64,000 bases of DNA from Alkalinema sp. FACHB-956 (GTDB lineage: Bacteria; Cyanobacteriota; Cyanobacteriia; Leptolyngbyales; Leptolyngbyaceae), in NCBI RefSeq assembly GCF_014697025.1, contig NZ_JACJRC010000023.1, positions 1 through 64,000 on the forward strand, in the 5' to 3' direction. Within the stretch, counting starts at the first letter, position 1; each line of letters opens with the position of its first letter. The notes beneath the pieces were generated by a model, which had not been told where the DNA came from, did not search any database, and saw only the letters and a program-made list of their open reading frames with translations. Of the stretch, positions 47,149 through 55,561 are shown piece after piece. A program made the translations under genes and the position numbers.

Positions 47149-47215
47149 AGAAGCCAATTCATAGAAGCCAATTCATAGAAGCCAATTCATAGAAGCCAAT
47201 TCATAGAAGCCAAGG
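47147..47215. repeat. 14-bp tandem repeat containing the sulP start codon
   Basis: ATAGAAGCCAATTC is repeated four times exactly (47147-47202) with a fifth truncated copy up to about 47212. The array fills the whole spacer between the dioxygenase stop and sulP. On the minus strand each unit presents an ATG, and the sulP initiator is the last of them, so the repeat replaces a normal leader and ribosome-binding site. Confidence 0.9.
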
Positions 47216-47914
47216 TTACCCCACCGTCGCTACTTGGCCACAGGCTTGATTGGCAGGAACTGCTTCCATGATTTTCTTGGGATCAGGAAGATTGAGATTC
47301 TTCATGAAATCAATGAATGTTTCCCGAGTGCGCCCCACAAAGCGAGGATTCCATTGCTTCTCTTCACCGATCGTGGAAACGGCGTGGCCGCGATAGTCAT
47401 GGCCGGGATAGACCAACGTACTATCCGGTAGTGTAAAGAGTCGCTGGGTGACCGAATCGTACAGTGCCCCCGCATCTCCACTCTGGAAGTCCGTCCGTCC
47501 ACAGCCGCGAATAAAGAGGGCATCGCCCGTTAGCAAATGTGTACCGTTCACCAGATAGGCCATATGACTATCGGTATGGCCCAGGGTGGCGATCGCTTGA
47601 ATTTGCACCTCTCCCACGGTTAGCATTTCGCCATCTTGAATTTCTCGATTGGCACAGGCGACCGCTGCATGTTCAGGGACAATGCCTTCGCAACCGGTGA
47701 GTTCCCGCAGCTTACCTGTCCCGGTAATGTGATCGGCATGGACGTGGGTTTCCAGGCAATATTTCAGTGTCAAACCCAATTCATTCAGCAGTTTGAGATC
47801 CCGTTCCACTTGCTCCAGCACCGAATCGACTAAAACCGCCTCCTGAGTCCTGGGATCGGCAATGAGATAGGTATAGGTCCAAGTATCGCGATCGAAGAGT
47901 TGACGGAATAGCAT
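47216..47914 (-). CDS. MBL-fold persulfide dioxygenase (ETHE1/Blh type)
   Basis: A 232-residue metallo-beta-lactamase-fold enzyme that likely oxidises glutathione persulfide or sulfane sulfur to sulfite. The motifs are THVHADHITG (metal ligands), 'IQAIATLGHTDSHMAYL', 'LLTGDALFIRGCGRTDFQSGDA' and 'VYPGHDYRG', the ETHE1/Blh pattern with the single-iron His-His-Asp site. I chose the ATG at 47914, with an excellent AAGGAG ribosome-binding site 8 bases upstream; the frame extends 15 codons more without support. The ArsR/BigR-like regulator lies just upstream and the SulP transporter downstream, as in bacterial sulfide-detoxification modules. Cytoplasmic. Confidence 0.9.
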   Translation of the reverse strand: MLFRQLFDRDTWTYTYLIADPRTQEAVLVDSVLEQVERDLKLLNELGLTLKYCLETHVHADHITGTGKLRELTGCEGIVPEHAAVACANREIQDGEMLTVGEVQIQAIATLGHTDSHMAYLVNGTHLLTGDALFIRGCGRTDFQSGDAGALYDSVTQRLFTLPDSTLVYPGHDYRGHAVSTIGEEKQWNPRFVGRTRETFIDFMKNLNLPDPKKIMEAVPANQACGQVATVG

Positions 47915-48047
47915 GGTTTTTCTCCTTGAAAATTTAGTGAGGCGATTGATCTCAGACAAAGGATCTCAGACAAAACTCTGACGCACTCATCATCCGTGGA
48001 GAAATCCGACGACTCGTTTCTAACGCCGTTATTGCTAATTTGTCGGG

Positions 48048-48500
48048 TTAACGAAGTTGTCGAAGTGTGGTCAGCTGTTGTAATTGCTGACTTTGTTGCT
48101 CCATTTGGAGAGAGAGAGCATCACAAACTAGGTCGCAAAGTTCAAATAAAAACGGATTGGCAATGCTGTAGTAAACACAAACCCCTTGCTGTTCACGGGC
48201 AACAATTCCCGCCTGAGTCAGCATTTTGAGATGTTTAGAAACGTTTGCTTGTCCTAATCCCGTTTCTTCAATGATTTCAGTAACATTCTTAGCCCCCTGT
48301 TTCAAGCTACAAACAATTTGTAAGCGACTCACTTCAGACAACACTTTAAAAAATTCGGCCATGAGCCCCAATGCTGCTGGTGACAGCTTTGAGATACCAC
48401 AGTCATCGTCTAAGGTAACCTTACCTAAGACAGCATTACCGGATACTGGCATCGATAACGTTGGTTGAGTTAACGGTTGAACGATCGCTTTACGGGGCAT
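48048..48500 (-). CDS. ArsR/SmtB family regulator, BigR/SqrR-like
   Basis: A 150-residue winged-helix regulator. The HTH region is 'KNVTEIIEETGLGQANVSKHLKMLTQAGIVAREQQG' (about 71-106), followed by the wing 'CVYYSI'. A Cys in 'LQIVCSLKQG' (Cys64) before the recognition helix, and Cys122/Cys126 in the C-terminal helix 'FELCDLVC', match the placement of the redox pair in BigR and SqrR, which sense persulfide by forming a di-/tetrasulfide. The usual metal-binding ELCVCD signature of SmtB/ArsR is absent. It is encoded just upstream of the persulfide dioxygenase gene. It is predicted to repress this sulfur module until sulfide or sulfane sulfur accumulates. Confidence 0.85.
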   Translation of the reverse strand: MPRKAIVQPLTQPTLSMPVSGNAVLGKVTLDDDCGISKLSPAALGLMAEFFKVLSEVSRLQIVCSLKQGAKNVTEIIEETGLGQANVSKHLKMLTQAGIVAREQQGVCVYYSIANPFLFELCDLVCDALSLQMEQQSQQLQQLTTLRQLR

Positions 48501-48578
48501 AGGGATTCAGGGATGCAAAGGGATACATAAGGAATATAAGGAATCTAGGGAGTTGAGCTGGTCAACTACTAATTTCAT

Positions 48579-48595
48579 TATATTACCAAATAGTA
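48579..48595. promoter_or_regulatory. Candidate operator upstream of arsR
   Basis: TATATTACCAAATAGTA lies about 80 bp before the regulator start. Its 12-bp core TACCAAATAGTA is an imperfect palindrome that differs by two bases from the perfect palindrome TACTAATTAGTA found upstream of the first yeeE gene. The shared sequence at two promoters of one functional module suggests a binding site for the local ArsR/BigR-like protein. Confidence 0.5.
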
Positions 48596-48629
48596 TTACT
48601 TTAGTCACCTCCTGATGTTCGCCGGGATT

Positions 48630-48697
48630 CGATGTTCTGTGTGCGATGTTCTGTGTGCGATATTTGGCGTGTGTATTTGGCGTGTGTATTTGGCGTG
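48630..48697. repeat. Compound tandem repeats (14-bp and 13-bp units)
   Basis: CGATGTTCTGTGTG occurs twice (48630-48657), directly followed by TATTTGGCGTGTG repeated two and a half times or more (48661-48697). The array lies between the yeeE and arsR genes and has no recognisable function. Confidence 0.85.
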
Positions 48698-48754
48698 CGA
48701 TGCTCTGGGGCTGCAATATCATCGAATCAATCTTGCCTAGCTTTGAGACACTGG

Positions 48755-49267
48755 CTATTTCTTGGTGTGGGATAAGTCTGGAAGGGGTGGATGCCCGATC
48801 GCCGTTAACCCTTTGTAGGCTAGGGAACCGATTACAAAACTCAGCATAAAGAGAACGGGATTCCAGATGCCCAGTACCCAAGCGGTAATGCCGGGGCCTG
48901 GACAATATCCAGAAATGCCCCAACCCACGCCAAAAATAGCGGCCCCTAAAACCAGCGGCAGATCGATGTCTCGTTTGGTAGGGAGGTAAAATTTTTCAGC
49001 AAACCAGGGATGGGGAAGTCTTAATACAAAGCGGAAGGCAATGATTGTGACACCCACTGCCCCTCCCAACACAAAGAGTAATGTGGGATCCCATCGCCCT
49101 GCAATGTCCAGAAACCCTAACACACGATCGCGATCGATCATTTGCGAAAGCCCTAAACCTAACCCAAAGAGAAGCCCTGAAATTAATGCAATGCCATTTT
49201 GTTTCACAATGCGTCTCCGTATGCGTCTCCGTATGCGTCTCTGTAGCTGTCGTTGAAGTGTGTTCAT
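48755..49267 (-). CDS. YeeE/YedE (DUF395-type) sulfur transporter subunit
   Basis: A 170-residue membrane protein with four or five helices and the family motifs 'LLFGLGLGLSQMIDRDRVLGFLDIAGRWDPTLLFVLGGAVGV' and 'GWGISGYCPGPGITAWVLG', the second carrying a conserved Cys. Family members transport thiosulfate or sulfane-sulfur compounds, and BigR operons in proteobacteria carry two such half-proteins, as here. The N-terminus contains an Arg/Ile repeat (RRIRRRIRRRI) encoded by three copies of a 12-bp repeat, which adds an unusual cationic stretch. ATG at 49267 lies 4 bp from a palindrome (49272-49287). It pairs with the next YeeE gene upstream. Confidence 0.82.
   Translation of the reverse strand: MNTLQRQLQRRIRRRIRRRIVKQNGIALISGLLFGLGLGLSQMIDRDRVLGFLDIAGRWDPTLLFVLGGAVGVTIIAFRFVLRLPHPWFAEKFYLPTKRDIDLPLVLGAAIFGVGWGISGYCPGPGITAWVLGIWNPVLFMLSFVIGSLAYKGLTAIGHPPLPDLSHTKK
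49209..49244. repeat. In-frame 12-bp tandem repeat in yeeE
   Basis: ATGCGTCTCCGT occurs three times (the last copy has one substitution). Being a multiple of three, it is read in frame on the minus strand and encodes the repeated Arg-Arg-Ile block near the N-terminus of the YeeE-type protein. Confidence 0.85.
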
Positions 49268-49271
49268 GGTT

Positions 49272-49287
49272 CAAGTTATACAACTTG
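49272..49287. promoter_or_regulatory. Palindrome directly before the second yeeE start
   Basis: CAAGTTATACAACTTG is a perfect inverted repeat (CAAGTT/AACTTG) with a 4-base spacer, ending 5 bases before the start codon on the transcribed strand. It could be an operator, or could occlude the ribosome-binding site. It differs from the TAC-rich palindromes found upstream of the first yeeE gene and arsR. Confidence 0.4.
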
Positions 49288-49357
49288 TTAAATAATAGAA
49301 AACCGATGGATGCGCTCGATTGACCAGCTCACATTACTAGTACGCATTACCAGTTCA

Positions 49358-49786
49358 CTAAATGCCGGGTAATACATGTTGGGTAATAAATACCGTGATG
49401 AAAGCAGTGGTCAGAAACGTCAGAACTGCCACGAGCGATCGACCTGATAGTCGCCCCAAACCACAAACCCCGTGGCCACTGGTACACCCACTGCCCATGC
49501 GAGTTCCCACCCCCACTAACAGTCCCCCAATCCCCATCGCCCATGGTGCAAAGCTAGAAGTGGGTGTGGGGTGAGTTGCCAACCCATACTCATAAAGAGC
49601 ACCTCCGAGGAGCATTCCCAGCAGAAAGAGCGATCGCCAAGCTTCCTTTTGGGGAAATTCGATCGCGCCATTGACCATGCCACTGATCCCTGCAATGCGC
49701 CCATTAAAGGCCAGTAAAATCGTGCTGCTGCCCCCAATCAGCAAACCACCGAGTACCGCTGTTATCCAATTAAAGTCTGCCATCAT
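49358..49786 (-). CDS. YeeE/YedE (DUF395-type) sulfur transporter subunit
   Basis: A 142-residue protein with four helices and the family motif 'GSGCTSGHGVCGLGRLSGRSLVAVLTFLTTA', in which the GCTSGHGVCGL cysteines line the thiosulfate/sulfane-sulfur path in YeeE proteins. The N-terminal segment 'AVLGGLLIGGSSTILLAFNGRIAGISGM' is also typical. It is the first gene of the minus-strand sulfur module, about 90 bp upstream of its partner. A perfect 12-bp palindrome lies about 160 bp upstream, a likely promoter/operator area. The two half-proteins probably form one transporter. Confidence 0.85.
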   Translation of the reverse strand: MMADFNWITAVLGGLLIGGSSTILLAFNGRIAGISGMVNGAIEFPQKEAWRSLFLLGMLLGGALYEYGLATHPTPTSSFAPWAMGIGGLLVGVGTRMGSGCTSGHGVCGLGRLSGRSLVAVLTFLTTAFITVFITQHVLPGI

Positions 49787-49943
49787 GATCTTGATTCAGG
49801 GTTCTAATTTACGGTCTAGCACTGCACAACGTTCATTCACTGAGATCCATCCAGCTTGGGTCGCCGCAGAGAGTTCTGCTACCCCTGAGAATTGACCTAC
49901 CTTATTTAATAGCACATAAAATCTAATTTTACAACCATCTAGT

Positions 49944-49960
49944 TATATTACTAATTAGTA
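49944..49960. promoter_or_regulatory. Candidate operator upstream of the sulfur module
   Basis: TATATTACTAATTAGTA contains the perfect 12-bp palindrome TACTAATTAGTA (49949-49960). Fifteen of seventeen positions match the element upstream of arsR at 48579-48595. Its position about 160 bp upstream of the first yeeE gene fits a regulated promoter. Confidence 0.5.
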
Positions 49961-50036
49961 GGATTTTGAGAAAGAAGTTGCTGATTGTCAGTTATTTATG
50001 TCATCTGTCCTAGATTGGCTGAAGACTGTGGCGATG

Positions 50037-52508
50037 CTAGGAGAAAGGAGCGCTACAGGTGGCGATCGTAGAGGCAATTACCGACCTAGGAGCCGCGATC
50101 AGAGAAATCGAGCCATCGGCGTTACGCTGCCAACTAGAAGCTTGGACGAGCAGAGGTTGGGTGGTGGGAATCTGAGCGACGGTTGCTTGCCCCTGGCGAT
50201 AGGCGGAGAGATCCCGGAGGTCATGCCAAGGGCGATCGCTGGCTGCTTCTTGATTTGGATTTTTGGGAATTCCACCCCGCCCTGTTGCTACAAACTGACT
50301 TCCTTGGTTACTGGAACAACCCGTCGCGATTTTCTGGCTTGGATCAGATGTATTCATTGGCAATTCGGTTAATCCAGAATTGGGGTCTGTACCGATCGTA
50401 TTCACCCGCACATTCCCACTAATCCCAAATTCAGAACTGGCAGTGATATCATTTTCCGGCGTTAGCGAGCTACGATACTTGAGCCCAAGTATCCCTTGCG
50501 TTGTAATTTCAATATTCCCCCCCCGCCCCTGAAATGCATTGGCAACAATATCACTATTTTCTAAGCCTACGATGATGGGCGAGTCGATCGTAATATTGCC
50601 TCCATTTCCTTGTCCCCCCGCCGTTGCAACAATGCTGTTCCCCTGGCGCATCAACAACAGATCCCGCACTTGCAAATCAATGTTACCACCCTCGCCGGAA
50701 AAAGCAGCAGCGGTAATACTACTCTGATTGCTGAGAGAAATCACATTTGCATTAATCCAAACATTGCCGCCAATTCCTGGGCCATCATTTCTAACGCTCA
50801 CCACAGCGCCATCGGCGATGCGTAATATAGGAGTATTAATCGTCAGCGAGCCTGAATTACCCGAAGGAATGGCGGGTAATCCAAATGCGGCTTGAGACTC
50901 AGGACTCAAGATTTCAGCCGTGGAAATAATACGGGAAATACTGCCAATGCCGTTTCCTTGGGTCGCTTTACCTTGAATCTCGATCGACTCGGAAGCATTC
51001 ACCAAAACGCTCCCAGCGGCCCCATCCGCCACCGTAGAAGAACCCAGCGAGGATCCCCCTTGAATGAGTAATCTCGCAGTGTTGATAGTGGCATCCTTCG
51101 CATTTCCTGCCCCCTGGGTAAAGGTAGACAGTGTGCTTTCTCCAAAGGCCAAGGGGTTGTAGCCTGCAATGGTCATTTGTCCGGTGGCATTGACTTGAAT
51201 CGTGCCCGTGTCGCCCGATCGAACGGCTACTGAAATAATATTGCCTGAGTCTAGTACGTTGAGATCCTGGGTAGAGATGGTGATGTTGCCGCCGCTTCCA
51301 CGCCCCGCTGAGAAGGTGGCAACTCCTGAATAGAGAGCTGGATTGTTAGAGTCGAAACCACTGATTTCACTCAGACCCTGCACGGCAATATTAATGTTGG
51401 CACCCGCCGCTTGACTCCGGGTTCTAGAGAAAATTCTGGCTCCATCATATAGTGATAGATTAGCCGCAGTCACATTGATATCTCCAACAGCTCCTGATCC
51501 GAAGTTGTTACTTTGGATCAGACTGCCCAATTCTCCATTGCTTGTATTGCCAGTCAAGCTTAGGAAGCCTCTGGCATTGACTGTAATGCCTCCAGAAGAT
51601 TGGGAGGTTACTAAATTTTGCAGCAGTAGAGCTGATCCTTCCGACAAGCTAATATTTTGGCCTTGTAGTTGGATGGAGCCGTTACGACCACTGGCGTTCA
51701 GCATTGAATCCTGCGCTAGAGAAATATCGTTAAATTGCGACACAGCGCTGTAATCCCCTACCCACCCGGTCGGCGTAGCCGTAAGTCCCACCATTCCAGC
51801 TTGGACGCTACCGACTTCCAGATGTCCACTGCCTTGGATAGAAGCCACCCCACCTGCAAAATTAACGGTTCCCCCAATCAACGCTAAGGTCTGATTCGCG
51901 CCCGCTTGTAATCCATCGGGGCTATTCATGGGACTCGCTTGACCGAAACCCGTGATGTCGATTAACTGATTGCCTATTCCCTGTACGGTAATGGCCCCTG
52001 GATTTTGCCCCATTTGCAAACCGATCGGTGCACTCATCGTCAGCAAAGGCGGATGACTTGGATTGACTGCGCTAAATTCTGTTCCATCCGCAAATTTAAC
52101 GCTACTGGCTGTTGTCCCAATAAAAGATCCCCCGATATTCAATGAGGCATTCGGCCCAAATAATATGCCACTGGGATTGATTAGGAATAAACTAGCAGAA
52201 CCATTGGCTTTAATCAGTCCATCAATGTTGGATACTGTTCCACCCGTCACCCGCGCAAAAATATTCTGCACGTCCAAGGCATTGTTGAAAACCGCAGAGC
52301 CGCCCGTGGGGACTGAAAATTGGCTGAAGCTGTGAAATAAATTGCCGCCCGATCTCCCCCCTCCATCGATCGTGAAGTCCAGCCCATTAGGACTACTCAC
52401 CGCACTGGGTAAGCTTCCATCTGGACTCACCTGAGCAATGGAGGACTCCATCCCTACGACCATGCCAGCCACTAAACCGATAACCGTAGCGATCGAATGT
52501 TTTTTCAT
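50037..52508 (-). CDS. Filamentous-haemagglutinin-type exoprotein (two-partner secretion)
   Basis: An 823-residue secreted protein. A signal peptide (about 1-26, ending SSIA-Q) precedes the TPS/haemagglutination domain (about 30-260), with 'NLFHSFSQFSVPTGGSAVFNN', 'IFARVTGG', 'LFLINPSGILFGPNASLNIGGSF' (NPxGIxFG) and 'LALIGGTVNF'. The remainder is a beta-helical stretch with Gly/Asn-rich repeats and a conserved C-terminal cyanobacterial segment ('ATGCSSNQGSQFVATGRGGIPKNPNQ'). It is predicted to be exported through a TpsB-type outer-membrane pore and to act as a surface adhesin or sheath component. No TpsB gene is visible here. It is a close tandem paralogue of the next gene, 174 bp away. Confidence 0.9.
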   Translation of the reverse strand: MKKHSIATVIGLVAGMVVGMESSIAQVSPDGSLPSAVSSPNGLDFTIDGGGRSGGNLFHSFSQFSVPTGGSAVFNNALDVQNIFARVTGGTVSNIDGLIKANGSASLFLINPSGILFGPNASLNIGGSFIGTTASSVKFADGTEFSAVNPSHPPLLTMSAPIGLQMGQNPGAITVQGIGNQLIDITGFGQASPMNSPDGLQAGANQTLALIGGTVNFAGGVASIQGSGHLEVGSVQAGMVGLTATPTGWVGDYSAVSQFNDISLAQDSMLNASGRNGSIQLQGQNISLSEGSALLLQNLVTSQSSGGITVNARGFLSLTGNTSNGELGSLIQSNNFGSGAVGDINVTAANLSLYDGARIFSRTRSQAAGANINIAVQGLSEISGFDSNNPALYSGVATFSAGRGSGGNITISTQDLNVLDSGNIISVAVRSGDTGTIQVNATGQMTIAGYNPLAFGESTLSTFTQGAGNAKDATINTARLLIQGGSSLGSSTVADGAAGSVLVNASESIEIQGKATQGNGIGSISRIISTAEILSPESQAAFGLPAIPSGNSGSLTINTPILRIADGAVVSVRNDGPGIGGNVWINANVISLSNQSSITAAAFSGEGGNIDLQVRDLLLMRQGNSIVATAGGQGNGGNITIDSPIIVGLENSDIVANAFQGRGGNIEITTQGILGLKYRSSLTPENDITASSEFGISGNVRVNTIGTDPNSGLTELPMNTSDPSQKIATGCSSNQGSQFVATGRGGIPKNPNQEAASDRPWHDLRDLSAYRQGQATVAQIPTTQPLLVQASSWQRNADGSISLIAAPRSVIASTIATCSAPFS

Positions 52509-52624
52509 AGGGCGATTTTATAGACATTCGCCCTAGATTACCCATCATAGAATCTTTATATTCTCAGTAAAGTCCCTGAAATTTTCTGGTCAGACCTTTG
52601 AGAATTATGGAGATGAGAACCCTG

Positions 52625-52674
52625 GAGAGCACCTTGAATTGAGAGCACCTTGAATATTGAGAGCACCTTGAATT
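52625..52674. repeat. Three-copy 16-18-bp repeat between the two exoprotein genes
   Basis: GAGAGCACCTTGAATT occurs three times; the middle copy carries two extra bases. It ends 8 bp before the stop of the upstream exoprotein gene. Confidence 0.85.
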
Positions 52675-52682
52675 CAGCCGTC

Positions 52683-55175
52683 TTAAGAACGCACCAATGA
52701 GCTTACTTTTAATGAGCTTACTTTTGTCGGTGTACCGCTACAAGTGGCGATCGTCGGAGTAGCTACAGACCCAGGAGCCGCGATCAGCGAAATCGAACCA
52801 TTGGCGTTACGCTGCCAACTAGAAGCTTGAACAAGTTGGGGCTGAGTGACCGGAATCTGAGCGACGGTTGCTTGACTACTACGATTGGCAGATAAATCCC
52901 GGAAGTCCTTCCAGGTATGATCGCCCACGACCTGTTGACTGGGATTCTGGGGAATGCCACCCCGCCCTGTGGCGACAAATTGACTGCCTTGATTGAAGTT
53001 GCAGCCTGTTGCAATTTGCTGGGAGGAATCTGTGACGTTGCTGGGAAGTTCAGTTAGACCTGCGTTGGGATCTGTGCCGATCGTATTGACTTGCACATTG
53101 CCACTCACGCCAAACTCTGAACTAGCAGTGATGTCATTATCAGGTGTCAGTTGATTGCGAAACTTAAGTCCTAGAATTCCTTGGGTTGTAATACTAATAT
53201 TACCTCCGCGACCTTTCACAGCATTAGCAATAATGTCACTGTTTTCTAACCCTAGAATGATTGGCGCAGCGATCGTGACATTTCCTCCATTGCCTGTTCC
53301 TCCTGCCGTTGCGCTGATAACGCTACCATGACGCAGAACTAAAGTATCCCCTGTGATAAAAATATTGCCTCCCTCCCCAGAAGCAGCGGCAGCTGTAATA
53401 CGACCTTGGTGATTCAGAACCGTGGAACCCGCATTAATCCGAACATTTCCGGCACTGCCTGGGCCATCAGCTTTAACCGTTACAAAGCCACCCTGGGTAA
53501 TCCGTAAGCTCGGCGTATTAATTGTCAAAGATCCTGCATTGCCATCCGGAATGGCTGGTAACTGCAAAACGGCTTGAGTCATCGGATCGAGAATCTCAGC
53601 GGTAGATGCAATTCGGGCCGGAAGAATCGATCCGGCGGCTTGACCGCTCACGTCAACGGATTCAGAAGCATTCACCGTCACATTACCCGCTGCGCCTTTA
53701 GCAACCGCACTCGAGCCTAAAATACCACTGTCGCGAACGACTAACCGAGCTGTATTAATTACGGTACTCCCTGCATTGCCTGTACCGCTTGCAGAACCAA
53801 TAATACTACTGGATAAGGTGGTCAAGGGGTTATTCCCAGCAATTTCTACTAGATTTGTTGCATCAATCTTTAAGACACCGCCATCTCCAAGCCCTGCCGT
53901 CAGAACACTAATACTGCCACCATTCACCACTTTTAAGCTATCCGCTGAAAGCGTTAAATCTCCTGCTTTCCCAGAACCCAATGTGATGGAGGTAATGGAA
54001 CTGGAAATAACTGGATTCGCTGGAACAAAACCATCAACCTCGATCGTGCCTGTGACCTTGGCATGAATGTTTCCTCCTGTAGCGGGCGTAAATGTCCAAT
54101 TGTGGAGATTCGCACCATCTTTCAGTAATAACTGTGCTGCTGAAAGATTAATATCCCCCGTGGGTGTTAAGCCTAGGTTGTCAATTTGAATAAAACTGTC
54201 TAATAGACCATTAGCTGTTGTACCCGTGAGACTAACGGTTCCCGTTGCATTAATCTGAATGCCTTGGGCGGGTTGCTGAAATCCCAAGTTTTGTAGCAAG
54301 GCTGCCGAACCATTCGCAAAACTGATGTTCTGACCCTGTAACTGGATGGAACCCCCACTACCACTAGCATCTAGCAAGGATTGGTGGTTGAACAGAATAT
54401 CGTTGAATTGCTGAACGGCTGAATAATCGCCCACCCATCCCTGAGGGGTAGAATTCAGCTTGACTGTACCATCGCTGACACTACCCACTGCCAAATGTCC
54501 GCCTCCCGCCGTAGTCATCAGCCCCCCGTCAAAGTTGACCGAATTGCCAATCAACGCCAGGGTTTGTCCGGCTCCCACTTGTAATCCGGTGGGATTTTGG
54601 CTGCGATCGGCAGGCGCAAAAAAGCCAATAGTCACCTGATGGCCCGTATTTTGTACCGTAATGGGCCCTGAGTTTTGGCCGAGTTGTAATCCAACGGGTG
54701 CACTCATGGTGAGTAACGGTGTTCCAGAATTCACGGCACTAAACTCGCTGCCATCAGCAAATTTAATACGACTCGCTGTCGTTCCAACGAATGACCCTCC
54801 CAGATTTAGCGAGGCATTAGGCCCAAATAAAATGCCATTGGGATTCAATAGGAATAAATTTGCTGCACCATTTGCTTTCAGCAGGCCATCGATATTCGAT
54901 GCAGTCCCACCGGTGACGCGCGCAAAAATATTTTGTACATCTACGGCATTGTTGAAAAAGGCAGAACCCCCCGTCGGCACTGAAAATTGGCTGAAGCTGT
55001 GAAATAAATTCCCGCCCGATCGCCCGCCTCCGTCGATCGTGAAATCGAGATGATTGGGAGTCGTCACGGTGCTGGGCATTGTCCCATCCGTTACGACTTG
55101 GGCCAAGGTCAATCTTGCGCCGCAGAGAGACAATCCGAAGGCGAACCCTAAACTCTTGACAACACGTCTACCCAT
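52683..55175 (-). CDS. Filamentous-haemagglutinin-type exoprotein, paralogue
   Basis: An 830-residue paralogue of the neighbouring exoprotein with the same order: signal peptide ending LTLA-Q, TPS domain with 'LFHSFSQFSVPTGGSAFFNN', 'LFLLNPNGILFGPNASLNLGGSF' and 'LALIGNSVNF', Gly/Asn/Thr-rich beta-helix repeats, and the conserved 'ATGCNFNQGSQFVATGRGGIPQNPSQ' segment. The C-terminal end carries 'KVSSLKVSSLVRS', a small duplication. The two genes are probably a tandem duplication followed by divergence in the middle, since the N- and C-terminal thirds are most alike. They are likely co-transcribed. Surface adhesion or sheath function is inferred. Confidence 0.9.
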   Translation of the reverse strand: MGRRVVKSLGFAFGLSLCGARLTLAQVVTDGTMPSTVTTPNHLDFTIDGGGRSGGNLFHSFSQFSVPTGGSAFFNNAVDVQNIFARVTGGTASNIDGLLKANGAANLFLLNPNGILFGPNASLNLGGSFVGTTASRIKFADGSEFSAVNSGTPLLTMSAPVGLQLGQNSGPITVQNTGHQVTIGFFAPADRSQNPTGLQVGAGQTLALIGNSVNFDGGLMTTAGGGHLAVGSVSDGTVKLNSTPQGWVGDYSAVQQFNDILFNHQSLLDASGSGGSIQLQGQNISFANGSAALLQNLGFQQPAQGIQINATGTVSLTGTTANGLLDSFIQIDNLGLTPTGDINLSAAQLLLKDGANLHNWTFTPATGGNIHAKVTGTIEVDGFVPANPVISSSITSITLGSGKAGDLTLSADSLKVVNGGSISVLTAGLGDGGVLKIDATNLVEIAGNNPLTTLSSSIIGSASGTGNAGSTVINTARLVVRDSGILGSSAVAKGAAGNVTVNASESVDVSGQAAGSILPARIASTAEILDPMTQAVLQLPAIPDGNAGSLTINTPSLRITQGGFVTVKADGPGSAGNVRINAGSTVLNHQGRITAAAASGEGGNIFITGDTLVLRHGSVISATAGGTGNGGNVTIAAPIILGLENSDIIANAVKGRGGNISITTQGILGLKFRNQLTPDNDITASSEFGVSGNVQVNTIGTDPNAGLTELPSNVTDSSQQIATGCNFNQGSQFVATGRGGIPQNPSQQVVGDHTWKDFRDLSANRSSQATVAQIPVTQPQLVQASSWQRNANGSISLIAAPGSVATPTIATCSGTPTKVSSLKVSSLVRS

Positions 55176-55561
55176 AATTTCTCTCTAGGACTCAAGATTG
55201 TTTGCGAAAGAACATTTAACACCCAATTCCTTTAGTGTGCCCGGACTGGAATTGCCCATAACGGTTTTACTGAACTTTCGAAGTGTCTTAAAGTTTTGTA
55301 ATATGCACTATCCAGGCAATCAGCTAGGTAGCCAGCGATCGACGGCATTGGATGATTAAGGAAAAGCCTGTCTCAGCTACGATCGTGCATTTCTAAACAT
55401 TCTAAACATCGTGCATTGCGACCTATAAAAAAACTCCCCCAATGTTGGGAGAGTCATGGTGGGGAGAGTTTTTTAATCAAGTTGACCTATTCAAAGTCAC
55501 ACTGTTCATGAAATGGATTGGAACGAACCGGGTCTGTAGTCATGCCAGTTCAGTCAACAAG
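55176..55561. other. Intergenic region between the exoprotein genes and ftsH
   Basis: About 385 bp. It contains the strong ftsH terminator (55428-55474) and a duplicated TTCTAAACA element near 55391-55408. The exoprotein promoter should lie in 55176-55380, but no clear boxes are seen. No gene is supported. Confidence 0.6.
55428..55474 (-). terminator. Intrinsic terminator of ftsH (possibly bidirectional)
   Basis: AAAAAACTC (55428-55436) pairs exactly with GAGTTTTTT (55466-55474). The stem continues as CCCC (55437-55440) with GGGG (55461-55464) across one bulged A. On the minus strand the GC-rich stem is followed by a run of seven T, the classic intrinsic terminator form, about 90 bp after the ftsH stop. 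A nested hairpin CTCCC/GGGAG lies in the loop. The T-run on the plus strand also allows termination from the other side. Confidence 0.8.
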
